From assembly GCA_023014335.1 (NCBI GenBank), contig JAECYW010000003.1:3286001-3350000 (forward strand): 64,000 bases of DNA, written 5' to 3'. The notes under the pieces are model-generated. The model did no database searches, was not told the origin of the DNA, and saw only the letters and a program-made list of their open reading frames with translations. This stretch comes from Galerina marginata (lineage: Eukaryota; Basidiomycota; Agaricomycetes; Agaricales; Galerinaceae). The position numbers were made by a program, and so were the translations under genes. Of this stretch, positions 23,667 to 33,749 are shown piece after piece. Numbering within the stretch: the first letter of the stretch is position 1; each line of letters starts with the position of its first letter.

Positions 23667-24743
23667 ATGTCGTCCTTCCCTCCCCGCCCATTACTACGGT
23701 CGCGTCGGAACATTTTTATAGAATCTGCCCCTGCACCACCTCTACAGCCTAAAGCCATTCCAACAATACCTCCACTTCCTTCCTCTGTGCCGCCATTGCC
23801 TACAGCTTCCAGTACACAATCGTCGCGATACGTCAGCACCACCATCACAGAACCGACTCTCATACACGGGCAAATCGCACTTATAAACCACATGCTTTCA
23901 AATATGCCTGCCGCGGCTACCGAATCCTCTGTCGACCTAACAACCCTACCTGAGGAACAAAGCGCTCTACCAGACACGCTCATAGTTCACTCACCGTCAA
24001 CTGTGAAATCGGAATTAGCGACCCCATCGGAAAACAGACCACTCGGCCCGCTACCTTCTCCCATATTGCCAGAAAATTTACCGACTCCAACCCAGTCAGA
24101 AAACGACTTCCCGATCTACAAAGACGACGACATCTTTCTCCAGGACTATGGTCGCAACCGTTTTCCACCATACCCCAGTGTCGCTTTCGAGGACGCTACT
24201 TCCTTCAACGGCCCGCACCGAGAAATACATCCCGGAATCTTCACTCCCTATGAGTTCGACAAGCTATGGGATCAGAAGATCTTGGCCCTACCATCCAGCG
24301 TCCTCACTATTGAGCCCGAAATGAAGTTTCGAGGGGTGTACTATCGGGTTATTCCAGAAGAAGGTTTCATTCAGACTATGATTAAACGGGGGACGCTCAT
24401 CGCAGTCAGAGGACATGATCAGCCCAGCATCAAGTACATTGCCACCATCTGTCGCGCCCAGACCCCCAATCATGCCTACCTCCAGATTAATGCGTATAAT
24501 GAGAACAACCGCCTCATTATAGCCAACGACCGGGACTGGCCGACCTTATTACTCAAAGTCCCTCGCGAGTTCAATGGTATACCGCTTCACCCATCGCTCG
24601 AGCCATATTATGAAGATGTTGAGGGAGACGATTATTCAGATTCATGCATTCCATGGGTCGGTCGTTTCGTAGGTCGTCTTCTTGAAAATCATCGTCGTCG
24701 TCGCACCACTCTCCCTGCCATTCCGCTCAAATCCATTGTATAA
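23667..24743 (+). CDS. Third ORF of the gypsy element, unknown function
   Basis: About 358 aa, in the place where some gypsy elements have env or an accessory ORF. Residues 1-150 are Pro/Ser/Thr-rich and look disordered. Residues 150-330 look globular (FTPYEFDKLWDQKI, FRGVYYRVIPEEGF, YLQINAYNE, WPTLLLKVPREFNG), and an Arg-rich run (RRRR) is near the end. There is no signal peptide, no membrane segment and no fusion-like feature, so I do not call it env. The start is the ATG at 23667. The open frame in a young element suggests it is used. Confidence 0.6.
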   Translation: MSSFPPRPLLRSRRNIFIESAPAPPLQPKAIPTIPPLPSSVPPLPTASSTQSSRYVSTTITEPTLIHGQIALINHMLSNMPAAATESSVDLTTLPEEQSALPDTLIVHSPSTVKSELATPSENRPLGPLPSPILPENLPTPTQSENDFPIYKDDDIFLQDYGRNRFPPYPSVAFEDATSFNGPHREIHPGIFTPYEFDKLWDQKILALPSSVLTIEPEMKFRGVYYRVIPEEGFIQTMIKRGTLIAVRGHDQPSIKYIATICRAQTPNHAYLQINAYNENNRLIIANDRDWPTLLLKVPREFNGIPLHPSLEPYYEDVEGDDYSDSCIPWVGRFVGRLLENHRRRRTTLPAIPLKSIV

Positions 24744-25000
24744 TATACCTCGACCTCCTCTCATTCCTTGTCGCATACATCGCCGCCTTCAAAAAGTGTA
24801 CCATACTGACAGCATAGGCAGAATTTGGATCGTCGGTCGAAGAAGTAAAATACAAGTCGCATAAATATAGATAGGAGTCCGTTGGAAGCGCGAAAAATCA
24901 CAAGCACATAAGCTAAGACAGGCTCAGACCTTTGTGAAAGCTTGACGATCAGGCCAGGTGACCTGCAACCGGGGTCGGTTGTTATCTTGTTTCCCGCGGA
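24744..25000 (+). other. 3' untranslated stretch of the gypsy element
   Basis: No gene. The 20 bases before the 3' LTR are pyrimidine-rich rather than the purine tract expected for plus-strand priming. Confidence 0.6.
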
Positions 25001-26270
25001 TGTCACGCATGGACTTTGTTTTGAATAAAGTCCCATCAAGCTTGCACAAAGTCTGAACCAGTTGTTAAGAAGATTTCGGACAAGTCGTACACGCTGCCTT
25101 AGAGACAAGGCAACGATAAGCGCCCTATCAAATTCGATGCAGCATGCCCATTAAATCAACAAATCGACATCACAAGAAGCTGTCTGATCCTGACAGGAAG
25201 TGTCACGACAGGCTTAATTTCAGACTCGACGATGCGACATCTGGACATCTAATCCTCCATTCATACATCCAAGCGCTTATTCACTGTAATATGCGCCCAC
25301 ACACTCCTTATTAGTCATGCCATTAAACTCTTCTCGGCGCTTACTGATCCTACAGTGCGCTTATTCATCTTTTATATTACTAATCACCCAATTTGCTTAC
25401 TGATCGGTCTCGGCGCTTATTGATCCTTCCATTTTTATTACCAATCAGCCTCGGCGCTTACTGAGCTTCTCAGTTTTTATTACCAATCAGTCTCGGCGCT
25501 TATTGATCCACTCTTTTGCTTACCAATTTCTTACAAATCCACTTACCAATCGCCCTCGGCGCTTATTCGCTCCTTACCAATTGTATTACTCAGCCAGTAT
25601 TTTCATGTAAAGTCGCGGTACTATCTGGAAAGGTATAAAAGGGAGCCGAAATTCTGAGCAGAAAGGGCATCTATCTATATCCAGATCACCCTCTTCTATT
25701 CAGCTCAGTCCACTAGCAGATCCAGATATTTCCAGAGTGGAATAGTCTGCTAGCCAGTTCGCATTTTCGATTCCCCTTGTCCTTGCCAAGTGCGTCTACT
25801 TGCAAATACAAGAAGTCTTTACCCATTTTCAGTCTATTACATTGCCGAAAGCCTGTCCGACATCCAGTGAGTCATTCAGTCCAGCCAGTCAATTTTATCA
25901 TCTGTGTTTTCTTTTCAATTTCGACATCGCTTCAGTCGCGCACACACTGAGCAATTTATTCTACTGACGATCATTGCCCCCATCTTCGAGACTACTATCT
26001 AGGTACTTCAGCATCAGTATTCAAGTACTTCGGAACATTATTTCGAAGAACCTACGTCGAGCTACATTTAGTTCTAATTTCGCATAGAATTATAATAGCT
26101 TGACCAGTAACTGTGGAGATTATTTTCGCTATTCAGCTACTCTCTGCACTTACGAATTTATCACTCAAACAAACAAACTAGCATTGCTAACGAAACCACT
26201 CGCACAAACTGGAATAGGCCAAAGCATAACCTTTCGCTGAAACCCAGGTAAACCAAAGTTTACGTCGACA
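25001..26270 (+). repeat. 3' LTR of the gypsy element
   Basis: It appears identical to 7301-8570, including the U3 repeats and a TATA box at 25634-25640. It is followed by the CCGT target copy and the resumed recombinase frame. Confidence 0.95.
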
Positions 26271-26274
26271 CCGT

Positions 26275-27210
26275 AAATTTCATATCTTTTGTGACATTTT
26301 CTCCATCCCTGAATCCCAACGCCTTCCTGCCTCTTTCCAAATCCTCCATTCATTTGCTCTTTGGGCTGTTTCTGAGCCTAACCCAGACATCCCTGCATTC
26401 ACAGATGGCACTCCATTTGAGACTATCTCCGTTGCCACTGCTCATAAATATCTATCAGCCATTCGGGCTTGGCACATTGCTCAGGGTTGGCCTCCTCCTC
26501 TCTCTAAAGAGGACCAAGATCGCATTAACTGGTCTCTCCGTGGTTTAGCAAACCTCCAAGGAGCTGATCGCCGACGCCCACCTCGTCCACCCATCACTCT
26601 ACATATGCTCCGTGCTCTTCTCCAAGTCCTCAACCTATCAGACCCATTTGATGCCTGCGTTTGGGCACAATGTGTGTGTGCATTCTTTGGTCTTATGCGT
26701 TTTGGGGAAGTATCTGTAACCACCCGAAGCAGCTTTAACAAGTTGAAACACCTCACACGCAAGGACGTCCTATTTAGCTCTGATCTATCAGGCAAATCCT
26801 ATGCCCGCCTCCGACTACCATCTGCCAAAACTGCAGGCCCCGGGGAAACTCAAGATATTTTCCTCGTTGAAGAGCAAGGTCTTTTCCCCCTTGAGGCACT
26901 CCATAACCTCCGCTCAGTGGTACCTGCCGGCCCAGATGATCCTTTGTTCTCATGGAGAGACAAATCTGGAAATATTCGCCCAATGATCAAAGCTAGAGCC
27001 CTTTCCCGAATCAACGCAATCCTTTCAGCTGCTGGCTTTGGAAATTCCTTTGGACATTCCTTCCGAATTGGAGGAGCTTCTTTCTACCTCGCCAAAGGTG
27101 TCTCCCCTGAAATTGTACGGATTCATGGTCGCTGGCGATCCCTGGCTTATGAAATTTATATCCGGTCATTTGAACAAGTTGCCTCTCACCACCTTGCAAA
27201 TTTGGCTTAG
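26275..27210 (+). pseudogene. Ngaro tyrosine recombinase, catalytic part
   Basis: It continues the frame cut at 7300. The tyrosine-recombinase residues are visible: Arg in GLMRFGEV, His and Arg in GHSFRIGGAS, His/Trp in HGRWRS, and a nucleophile Tyr in LAYEIYIR shortly before the end. In DIRS-order elements this enzyme joins the circular cDNA to the target. The catalytic domain itself is intact. The protein cannot be made as one chain because 19 kb of gypsy DNA separate it from its N-terminus. Confidence 0.88.
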
Positions 27211-27270
27211 CTGGTAAAGCCTTTGGTTGGGTTTAGCAGCGATTTTCGCCGCAGTCTTTGTTTTGGGTAA

Positions 27271-27370
27271 GCGGCTCAATCATGCCTGTGTTCCGCGTCA
27301 GCTCCGCTGACCCAACCCAACCTCAGCTCTTCATCACCACCTTTGACACCCGTCGTGAGACGAAGCTGGA
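27271..27370 (+). repeat. Ngaro repeat B1
   Basis: 100 bp, identical by eye to 27722-27821; it lies 60 bp after the recombinase stop codon. Confidence 0.93.
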
Positions 27371-27399
27371 TATAGCCAAGTTACCGGCGTTTCCCTCGC

Positions 27400-27542
27400 G
27401 TAGCCGGGATAAGCCGGTCACGGCGTCCAGCTGAGCGGCAAGAGTAGGAGTGCCACCTCATCACCTTTCCCTCCGCCGTCGCGCTCCTACTCGCCGTCCG
27501 CACTGTCAACTTCACTTTCCTATCCATTACCCTTATTTTCAC
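27400..27542 (+). repeat. Ngaro repeat A2
   Basis: 143-bp copy of A1, between B1 and B2. Confidence 0.93.
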
Positions 27543-27721
27543 CCACCCACCCAGCCCTTTACCGAATTTCATCTACCTTACCAAGCTACTCAATTACCAA
27601 AATTTATATTGTTCCTTTACTTAAATTCATAGCTTAAATGCATATCTTTCTTGAGTCATTTGAAAGTGCAAAGATTCGTGCTGATAGAGCTCAAGCACAT
27701 GCTGATTGATCCCGCCCACCC

Positions 27722-27821
27722 GCGGCTCAATCATGCCTGTGTTCCGCGTCAGCTCCGCTGACCCAACCCAACCTCAGCTCTTCATCACCACCTTTGACAC
27801 CCGTCGTGAGACGAAGCTGGA
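27722..27821 (+). repeat. Ngaro terminal repeat B2
   Basis: 100-bp copy of B1. Its end directly abuts a truncated tRNA-Lys gene, which marks the right end of the element. Confidence 0.93.
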
Positions 27822-27870
27822 CGCCTACATTGTAAAAGTCTGACGCTCTATCCGATTGAGCTAGGCGGGC
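27822..27870 (-). pseudogene. 5' half of a tRNA-Lys(UUU) gene cut by the Ngaro end
   Basis: On the minus strand the sequence begins GCCCGCCTAGCTCAATCGG and has acceptor 5' strand, D arm, anticodon 5' stem TCAGA and loop CTTTTA (anticodon TTT). It then runs into intron-like sequence and stops exactly at the B2 border. It is nearly identical to the first 30 bases of the intact tRNA-Lys(CUU) at 30615-30705. The 3' half is missing. Confidence 0.8.
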
Positions 27871-28807
27871 ATGAAACATTGTCGCCCTCGCAGATCTCAA
27901 GGCTTGCCACTTGTAGTTGAGGTCGACCTCGTAACTGGAAGACCAGGATGCCGACGAGAACTATGGCCATGGTGTACACCGTACAGTAGAGAAGCGCCGA
28001 AGGGCTAAAAATAAGCAATACTTGAGCAGGACAAACTGAGGTCCTGCGAAAGTGACCCTTACAAGTTACAAACCCCCAGTCCTCCTCCAAAAAAATAATT
28101 TGGGCACTGGAAAATATAAATCGCTTGCTTCACCAATCATGAACAATAGACAGTCGCAGAGTGGCACTCAGAATTAGCTTTGAAAGTTAGGATTGGGTTC
28201 AGACTCGGACCGGAGGAAGGGTAAGTAATCTAACTGTTGAAAAACGAGACTGGGGGAAGTCACTTTGAAATTTTTATGTGGTCAGCCGAAGAAATATCAA
28301 GTCACCTTGATATTATTTGCATGATTGTCAATTGTGAAGAACTGACGCTATATCCGATTGGGCTAGGCGGCGTGGATTGAGACTCGCCTGCGAGTTTCCT
28401 CTATGACCGAATAAAGAAATCAGTTTTCCTATTCCGGACCTAAAGGTAACGAACAAGTTGATATAGCGCAGTAGTTGTGGCTGAGTTGTGGAAGGCTGTT
28501 TACCCACAAAATAGTTTATTTTCTAAGTGAAGGCTGGTTACCTTTCATCCATTATCATACAAACTCCTAACTCCGACCTGCAATTCCAATTTTAACCTCC
28601 AACCGCTGCTGCGCTCACACCGAAGTTGCGGTCAGAGTCAATCTGGTTTGCAACTGTTTGCGCTGTAGCATATATAGGTAGGTCTTCACTCGTCTTTAGA
28701 TAATTATAATTAGCTTAAAATTCTGACATGCGTATATAGAGTAAGGTCGACGAGCTGACCATTCCCAAGAAGGCGCTCCAAGCCCCAGGAACGCGGGTAT
28801 TGTTACA
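27871..28807. other. Intergenic with a second tRNA-Lys relic
   Basis: No protein gene seen. At 28342-28375 (minus strand) lies a degenerate tRNA-Lys 5' half with the box-A-like CTAGCCCAATCGG and several substitutions. A GAAGCGCCGAAGG motif near 27993 recurs near 30413 and, as a variant, near 30713, each beside a tRNA fragment, so the flank was copied with the tRNA. The promoter of the downstream reductase must lie in the last few hundred bases. Confidence 0.6.
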
Positions 28808-30254
28808 ATGACTCTTCCCACTCGAAAAATTGGCGAAGACGACGTTGCGGCTATTGGACTTGGTATGGCAAGCCTATCCGGGTTATATGGTCCTGCTGAC
28901 AGCGATGAGGAAAGGTTTGGGGTAAGTCCCAACCCAACCGACTATTGTCATCCGCACCTCCAACTTATTCACTATCACGCAGTTGCTTGATGCTGCCTTA
29001 GAAGCGGGCGAAACGAACTGGGACTCCGCAGACGTTTATGGCGACAGTGAAGATTTAATTGGAAAATGGTGCTTTGGTAGTTTCTTGGCGCTTAAAATTG
29101 CTAACAAGGTGTTCTTCTCTTGCGTAAAGGTTCAAGCGGACTGGGAGGAGGGGAGAAATATTTCTCGCCACCAAGTTTGGTTTTACCTCCACGGGGGTCA
29201 ACGGCAAACCGGAATATGTGAGATCTGCAGTTGAAAAATCTCTGCAGAGACTGGGAATAGATACCATCGATCTATATTACCTTCACGTAGGTTATTTGAT
29301 GGTAGGTCGGATTAAACAACACACTAAATGTTGTTTCAGAGAGCTGATTTGACGACGCCCATTGAGGTATACTAAATCGTAGTGGTGTAAGAAGCATGCC
29401 TGAATATAGAGCCCTTCGTAGATTACTGTGGGTGCTGTGGCCGAGCTCGTAAGGTGAGCCATAGTTCCTATTTCCCGTCCCCTACCCAATCTGCAACGCA
29501 CCTTGTCTCGAAATAATAGAGAAGGAAAGGTCAGATACCTTGGACTTTCCGAGATTTCGGCAGAGACTCTCCGTCGTGCACATGCAGTCCACCCAATTGC
29601 CGCTGTTCAAGTCGAATATTCACCCTTCTGCCTCGACATCGAAGATCCCAAGATAGCCCTATTGAAGACTTGCCGTGAACTCGGAATTACTGTCGTGGCT
29701 TACTCTCCAATTGGAAGAGGCATGTTGACAGGGACCTTTGTGCGTCCAACTCCACTTATGGCGAGATTAACAATGCCCATGCTTCTCAGAGAAGCAGTGA
29801 AGACATTCCAGATGACGACAGGAGGAAGGCTATCCCCAGGTACGATGCTGTAATTCTCCTGGCTTGAGGCTGACGGAAATTTCGTTGACTAGATTTAGCA
29901 AAGAAAACTTCCCGAATATCTTGAGACTTGTGCACGGTCTCCAAGGACTCGGGGAGAAGCACAATGCTACAGCAAGCCAAATCACCCTTGCTTGGCTGCT
30001 GGCACAGGGAAATGATATCATCCCCATTCCCGGCACGAGGAAAATTAAGGTTCAGCTGGTTCTCATCCACACAGGCTGAATATTGATACTTGCTTTAGAA
30101 CCTGAAGGAGAACCTGGATGCTCTAAGGATCGACCTTAGCCCTGAAGAAGTTGTGCAAGTCAGAGAGATTGCAGACAAGGCCGATGCAACTCACGGAGAT
30201 CGTCATTCTGCAGCAAACATGGCATACCTCTTCGCTGATACTCCCAAGCTTTGA
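28808..30254 (+). CDS. Aldo/keto reductase
   Basis: Nine exons (28808..28921, 28983..29068, 29130..29286, 29340..29366, 29422..29453, 29520..29739, 29790..29839, 29893..30049, 30099..30254) with consistent phases give 332 aa, the normal family length. The enzyme is a cytosolic NAD(P)H-dependent (beta/alpha)8 barrel that reduces aldehydes or ketones. The catalytic tetrad is complete: Asp52 and Tyr57 (WDSADVYG), Lys82 (FLATKFGF) and His119 (IDLYYLH). The cofactor region ([21 protein letters not shown]) is also present. It resembles the YakC/pyridoxal-reductase-like branch common in fungi, but the substrate cannot be told from sequence. Exons 4 (27 bp) and 5 (32 bp) are very small. Confidence 0.92.
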
Positions 30255-30614
30255 AACAAGACTGGAACCCAAAGCTTACAATGCTCATGTTGATAGAGCG
30301 CTACCTTGTGAGAATTGACTGAATACGAAAGCTGTGATCATGCCAAGAAAGCAGTCAACGCTGTTGTTTAAGGGGATCGGCTACATGCCAGGAGGTTGTC
30401 TTCTCTTGTTAGGGAAGCGCCGAAGGAACAACATTCGGAAATTTCAAACAAAATATGCACTTCAGAAGGACGTTCTCCGATTGAGATAGGCTTGTAATAG
30501 AAGCCGCGAGTGCTGCACCAAGCCGAAACCCATGATCCGTTGATCGGAGAGTGTAACTACTCATCCGTCCCCGAAGCAACCCGGACCTGACAACAACATA
30601 AAAAAGTCCAAATT
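30255..30614. other. Intergenic with a third tRNA-Lys fragment
   Basis: No protein gene. At 30471-30494 is a short degenerate fragment (TTCTCCGATTGAGATAGGC) matching the D-arm region of the tRNA-Lys genes on the minus strand. The tract of six A at 30600-30605 is the minus-strand Pol III terminator (T6) of the next gene. Confidence 0.55.
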
Positions 30615-30705
30615 AGCCCACCGCGAGGGTCGAACTTGCAGCCTTCAGATACCCAATGCCTAGGACGTAAGAGTCTGACGCTCTATCCGATTGAGCTAGG
30701 CGGGC
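30615..30705 (-). tRNA. tRNA-Lys(CUU), intron-containing
   Basis: Reading from 30705: acceptor GCCCGCC pairs with GGTGGGC (one G-U); D arm GCTC/GAGC; anticodon stem TCAGA/TCTGA with loop CTCTTA giving anticodon CTT; a 17-base intron after position 37; T arm GCAAG/CTCGC with one A-C mismatch and loop TTCGACC. Box A (TAGCTCAATCGG) and box B are present, and T6 follows as terminator. Its 3' end is complementary to the gypsy primer-binding site at 8575-8592. The T-stem mismatch leaves slight doubt about full function. Confidence 0.9.
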
Positions 30706-30970
30706 ATAGATGAAGAGCCGCCGAAGGTTGATCGTAAGGAGGATGTATCATGTCGCTTGTGCCGAGACTCATAGATACCACAGAGAAGGGTAATACCACC
30801 ACTACAACGACAAGAAGTCCTGACGGGGTCGGTGGCAACCGCCAAGTATCGAACAAGGGCGGGTGGTCATGGTTCTATTGTCATCTATACAATATATTAC
30901 CACCTGAATGAAGAAATCAGAATCGTAGGAAAAAAAAACATATGAAGAGTTGCTAACCACAACATTCGTA

Positions 30971-32723
30971 TCACTGGTTCTTCTTCTCCTCGACACCCCG
31001 GTCGTCTACCGTAATTCTAGTCACCACAGCATCAGGCGATCCAGTCATGATCGCACATTCGTCCGTGTTCCACCCTCCCGCCTGCATTTCCGTCACGAAC
31101 TTCGGGAGCTGCTTCGTCACTGTCTCATCAGCCATCTGGAGAATTTCTCCTGCATCTAATTCGCCTCGGGTACTCTCGCGTGCTGCCGAGGCGATTCTGC
31201 ACACTTCCACCGCATGCACCCACGCCCTCAGTTGGTCATCGCTGGTGTATCCTTCTTTCAGAAAAATATGTAGGCGGGTAAAGCCGTGCAACGTTTGGTG
31301 TTTGGTAGAGCCAGGTTGCTCTCGAAGACAATGGTGGTCGAACCATAATATGTAGCGTTGTCGGTTGAACAAATCCAGGACTTCAGGAGGACAAGGTCGA
31401 CGAAGAACTTGTGACAAGGAGGAGCCAATGGTGCAATGGCCGATAACTTGGTTGGTCTGAACGTCATGGACAACTGCGGGACGACCGAAAATTCCCTCCA
31501 CGTCCGCGACTCTTGAGGGTGTAGGCACTGTCGATGCCGACGATTGCTGGTATAACAACCACGCGATCCCGAGACGTTGACGATTCAATGACCGTAAAAC
31601 GAGACCGCGCACTCCAAAATAGTTGATCCCAAGATGTAGACCGACCAGAATGAAAAGGGAGGTATAAGTCGTCCAAGGGGTGGATAGATATGGGACAATC
31701 AAGGTACCGAGCTGCCAACATGTAAGAGAGGGAAGTTGAGGCAGAAAAGAAAATCTCACACACCAGCATGCCAAAAAGCGCCAACACTGTCTCTTTACTG
31801 CCATCTTTCGCGTTCAAATCGCCGACGTCACCTCTGCCTTCGAGAGGAGTTGCGAAATGCATGGTTATGGCAGCCTTGGAGCCTCCGGCACAAATACCAC
31901 AAAGAGCTTTGAAGGTGGCGCTCAGGCAAAGAGCACTCACTCGTAAACCAGGAATAGGGAATGTGTTCAGGAGGGGGGACAATGTGTCCAGGATCACTGC
32001 TGTATCGTTTAAGACGTCTGCGAGCAGACGATATGTTTTGGCTTCTGGATAAAGGGAGGACCCGATAATGTATGCGGAAAGTATGGCTGTGATAAAGGTT
32101 ATTCAAAGCGAAACTAGAAGGTACAAAGAAATTTTCGTACTGGTCAGACGACCGAAGACGTCTTGCAACACCGAAAGCAACATAGCCCTAGTGGGCGTAG
32201 CTGTAGGATCGCCAACTCCAAAACCTGTTGCAAAACGGGGTCAACCCAGTATGCACGTTTTAAATTATCAAGACACCCACCTTGCAAGATAGCTCTCGAA
32301 GACAGCAAGCTCGCCAAGGAATTACAAAATGCTTGCAGTGCATTCAGGATTTGGTAGCTGGACGTTGGTTTGCACAATATCGTGACATCTTCAGATATGG
32401 TTCGTACCGAAGATAGTCTGCTCTTTATTGGTAAATCTTGAAACAATGCCCATAAAATAAACATTACCCACCTGGAGACACGGTGTTAGGATATCCTGAA
32501 GGCAGGAAAACCCTAGTCAAGAGGTCGATAATGTATAGACGCCCGATATGACCCGCCCCTTTCTCTGACAAGCCAATGTCAATAGTCTGCAAGCCAGTGA
32601 AAATTGAGTATTGACCGCCTAGATTCCGATGGTAAAGAAGCACACCTTCACAGTCCCATTGCCAACGTGGACTTCAGAAATACGACCATTCTCTTCGCGT
32701 TCTTGGATTACAGTGGTGCCCAT
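30971..32723 (-). CDS. RUS (root UVB sensitive, DUF647) family membrane protein
   Basis: Six exons, complement(30971..31711, 31764..32086, 32141..32224, 32281..32388, 32472..32586, 32646..32723), all in phase, give about 482 aa. The family core is clear: FLPSGYPNTVSP, YQILNALQAFCNSL, TYRLLADVLND, LCGICAGGSKAAITMHF and NLNAKDGSKETVLALFGM, then LGTLIVPYLS with membrane segments and GVRGLVLRSLN. The C-terminal domain has RYILWFDHH and LHIFLKEGYTSDDQLRAW. In plants RUS proteins act in vitamin B6-linked UV-B sensing and auxin transport; the fungal role is not established. The ATG at 32723 gives the shortest start; the frame is open upstream to 32864 without another ATG. Confidence 0.85.
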
Positions 32724-33749
32724 AGAGCCCTTTGTGCCACCCAACAATCGGCACAATGTAGAGAATCGAGAGAGCCGAGGTCGCCGTGTTGGTGGCCAGT
32801 TACAGAACTTGAACGCGGTTCTGGCAGAACTTTTCCATACTGAACATTTATTCCCACGCTCCACTGTAAATTGTAATTTGCGTCAAGATTTGTCCGTGTC
32901 TGGATGCGACGACCGATTGGTCGTTTGGATTTTATACCAAGGCAAGGTTCGATCTCAAGACGAGTACATCGCTTCTGTACGAGCTGACACCTAATAGGCT
33001 GCGCGCTCCATGTTTACAGTTACCAATAGACTATGAAGATAAGATAAACCTGCCATCACATCATCATCACATTGTAATGTGTGCTTCCAGTGTGATTGAA
33101 CAGAGAATACTACACATAATGTCGGCATCGAAACGAAGTGATTACGCCGGAAGGCATCTCAGGCTGGACAGCTATCAGAATTTTCAAAGTCTGTTATGCA
33201 ACAAAGCTCATGCAATTCATCGGTTTTGTGGACGATCCAAATAGTCACTATTTGAAGCCCTCTACGTCAAAGGGGGCCAATGGGAAATGAAATCGCGATC
33301 GTGTTGGCGATGATCGATGAATGACGATAAATATGGTATTTCTGTTTCCCGATTTGTCAATGCGATCCAAAAATCGCGTTCGCGGCAAAATGGGCAGAAT
33401 AGGCACTTCGTCAGGTCCTCAATTTCCTCGGCAAAATTCTTCCTCAATATTTCGAACATTCAGTGTCGCAGGTACTGCATCTCCTACTGCATCGTTTGAC
33501 CTCTGTGCGATCAACAATCACATCAAGCAATATGCCAACAAAGACCAAGTCCAGGTATCAAAATGGTTCGTATCAAATGTGTACATTTAAGAGTAACTAG
33601 GTATGTACAAGGTCCGTCAACTAAAATGACAATTAGTATAATGGTACAATTGTTCCTAACCAAGTCCAAAAAAATCATAATCCAATGTCCAGTGTCCATC
33701 TCCACGGTCACCTATCGTTACATTCATGTTCAGTTCCAATTTTTCTTCT
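32724..33749. other. Intergenic, no gene supported
   Basis: This is the shared flank between the RUS gene (5' end) and the 3' end of the 7TM gene, both on the minus strand. Only short overlapping open frames without family motifs are present. Confidence 0.5.

Larger units (their letters stand above)
7301..26270 (+). mobile_element. Ty3/gypsy LTR retrotransposon inserted in the Ngaro element
   Basis: It is bounded by 1270-bp direct LTRs (7301-8570 and 25001-26270), each starting TGTCACGCAT and ending ACGTCGACA. The LTRs appear identical line by line, so insertion was recent. The 4-bp duplication CCGT flanks it (7297-7300, 26271-26274). Order: PBS, gag-protease ORF (split by a hAT element), pol with RT, RNase H and integrase, then an extra ORF. 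RNase H before integrase gives the Ty3/gypsy order. No purine-rich tract is seen directly before the 3' LTR, which is odd. Confidence 0.95.
3720..27821 (+). mobile_element. Ngaro/DIRS-type tyrosine-recombinase retrotransposon (interrupted)
   Basis: The element carries split direct repeats: A1 (3720-3862), B1 (27271-27370), A2 (27400-27542) and B2 (27722-27821). The A copies (143 bp) and the B copies (100 bp) each look identical. The layout A1-ORFs-B1-A2-B2 is the signature of Ngaro and PAT-like DIRS-order retrotransposons, which replicate through a circular intermediate and integrate by tyrosine recombinase without target duplication. Order of ORFs: gag-like, RT-RNase H, tyrosine recombinase. 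I see no DIRS1/PAT methyltransferase domain, which favours Ngaro. It is split at 7300/26275 by a gypsy element. A frameshift near 5508 suggests this copy was already defective or is decaying. Confidence 0.9.

Noticed and set aside
23411..23983. 190-codon minus-strand frame across the pol end and third ORF
   Set aside because: Antisense to two better-supported frames; Gly/Val/Arg-rich as expected from reversed coding sequence.
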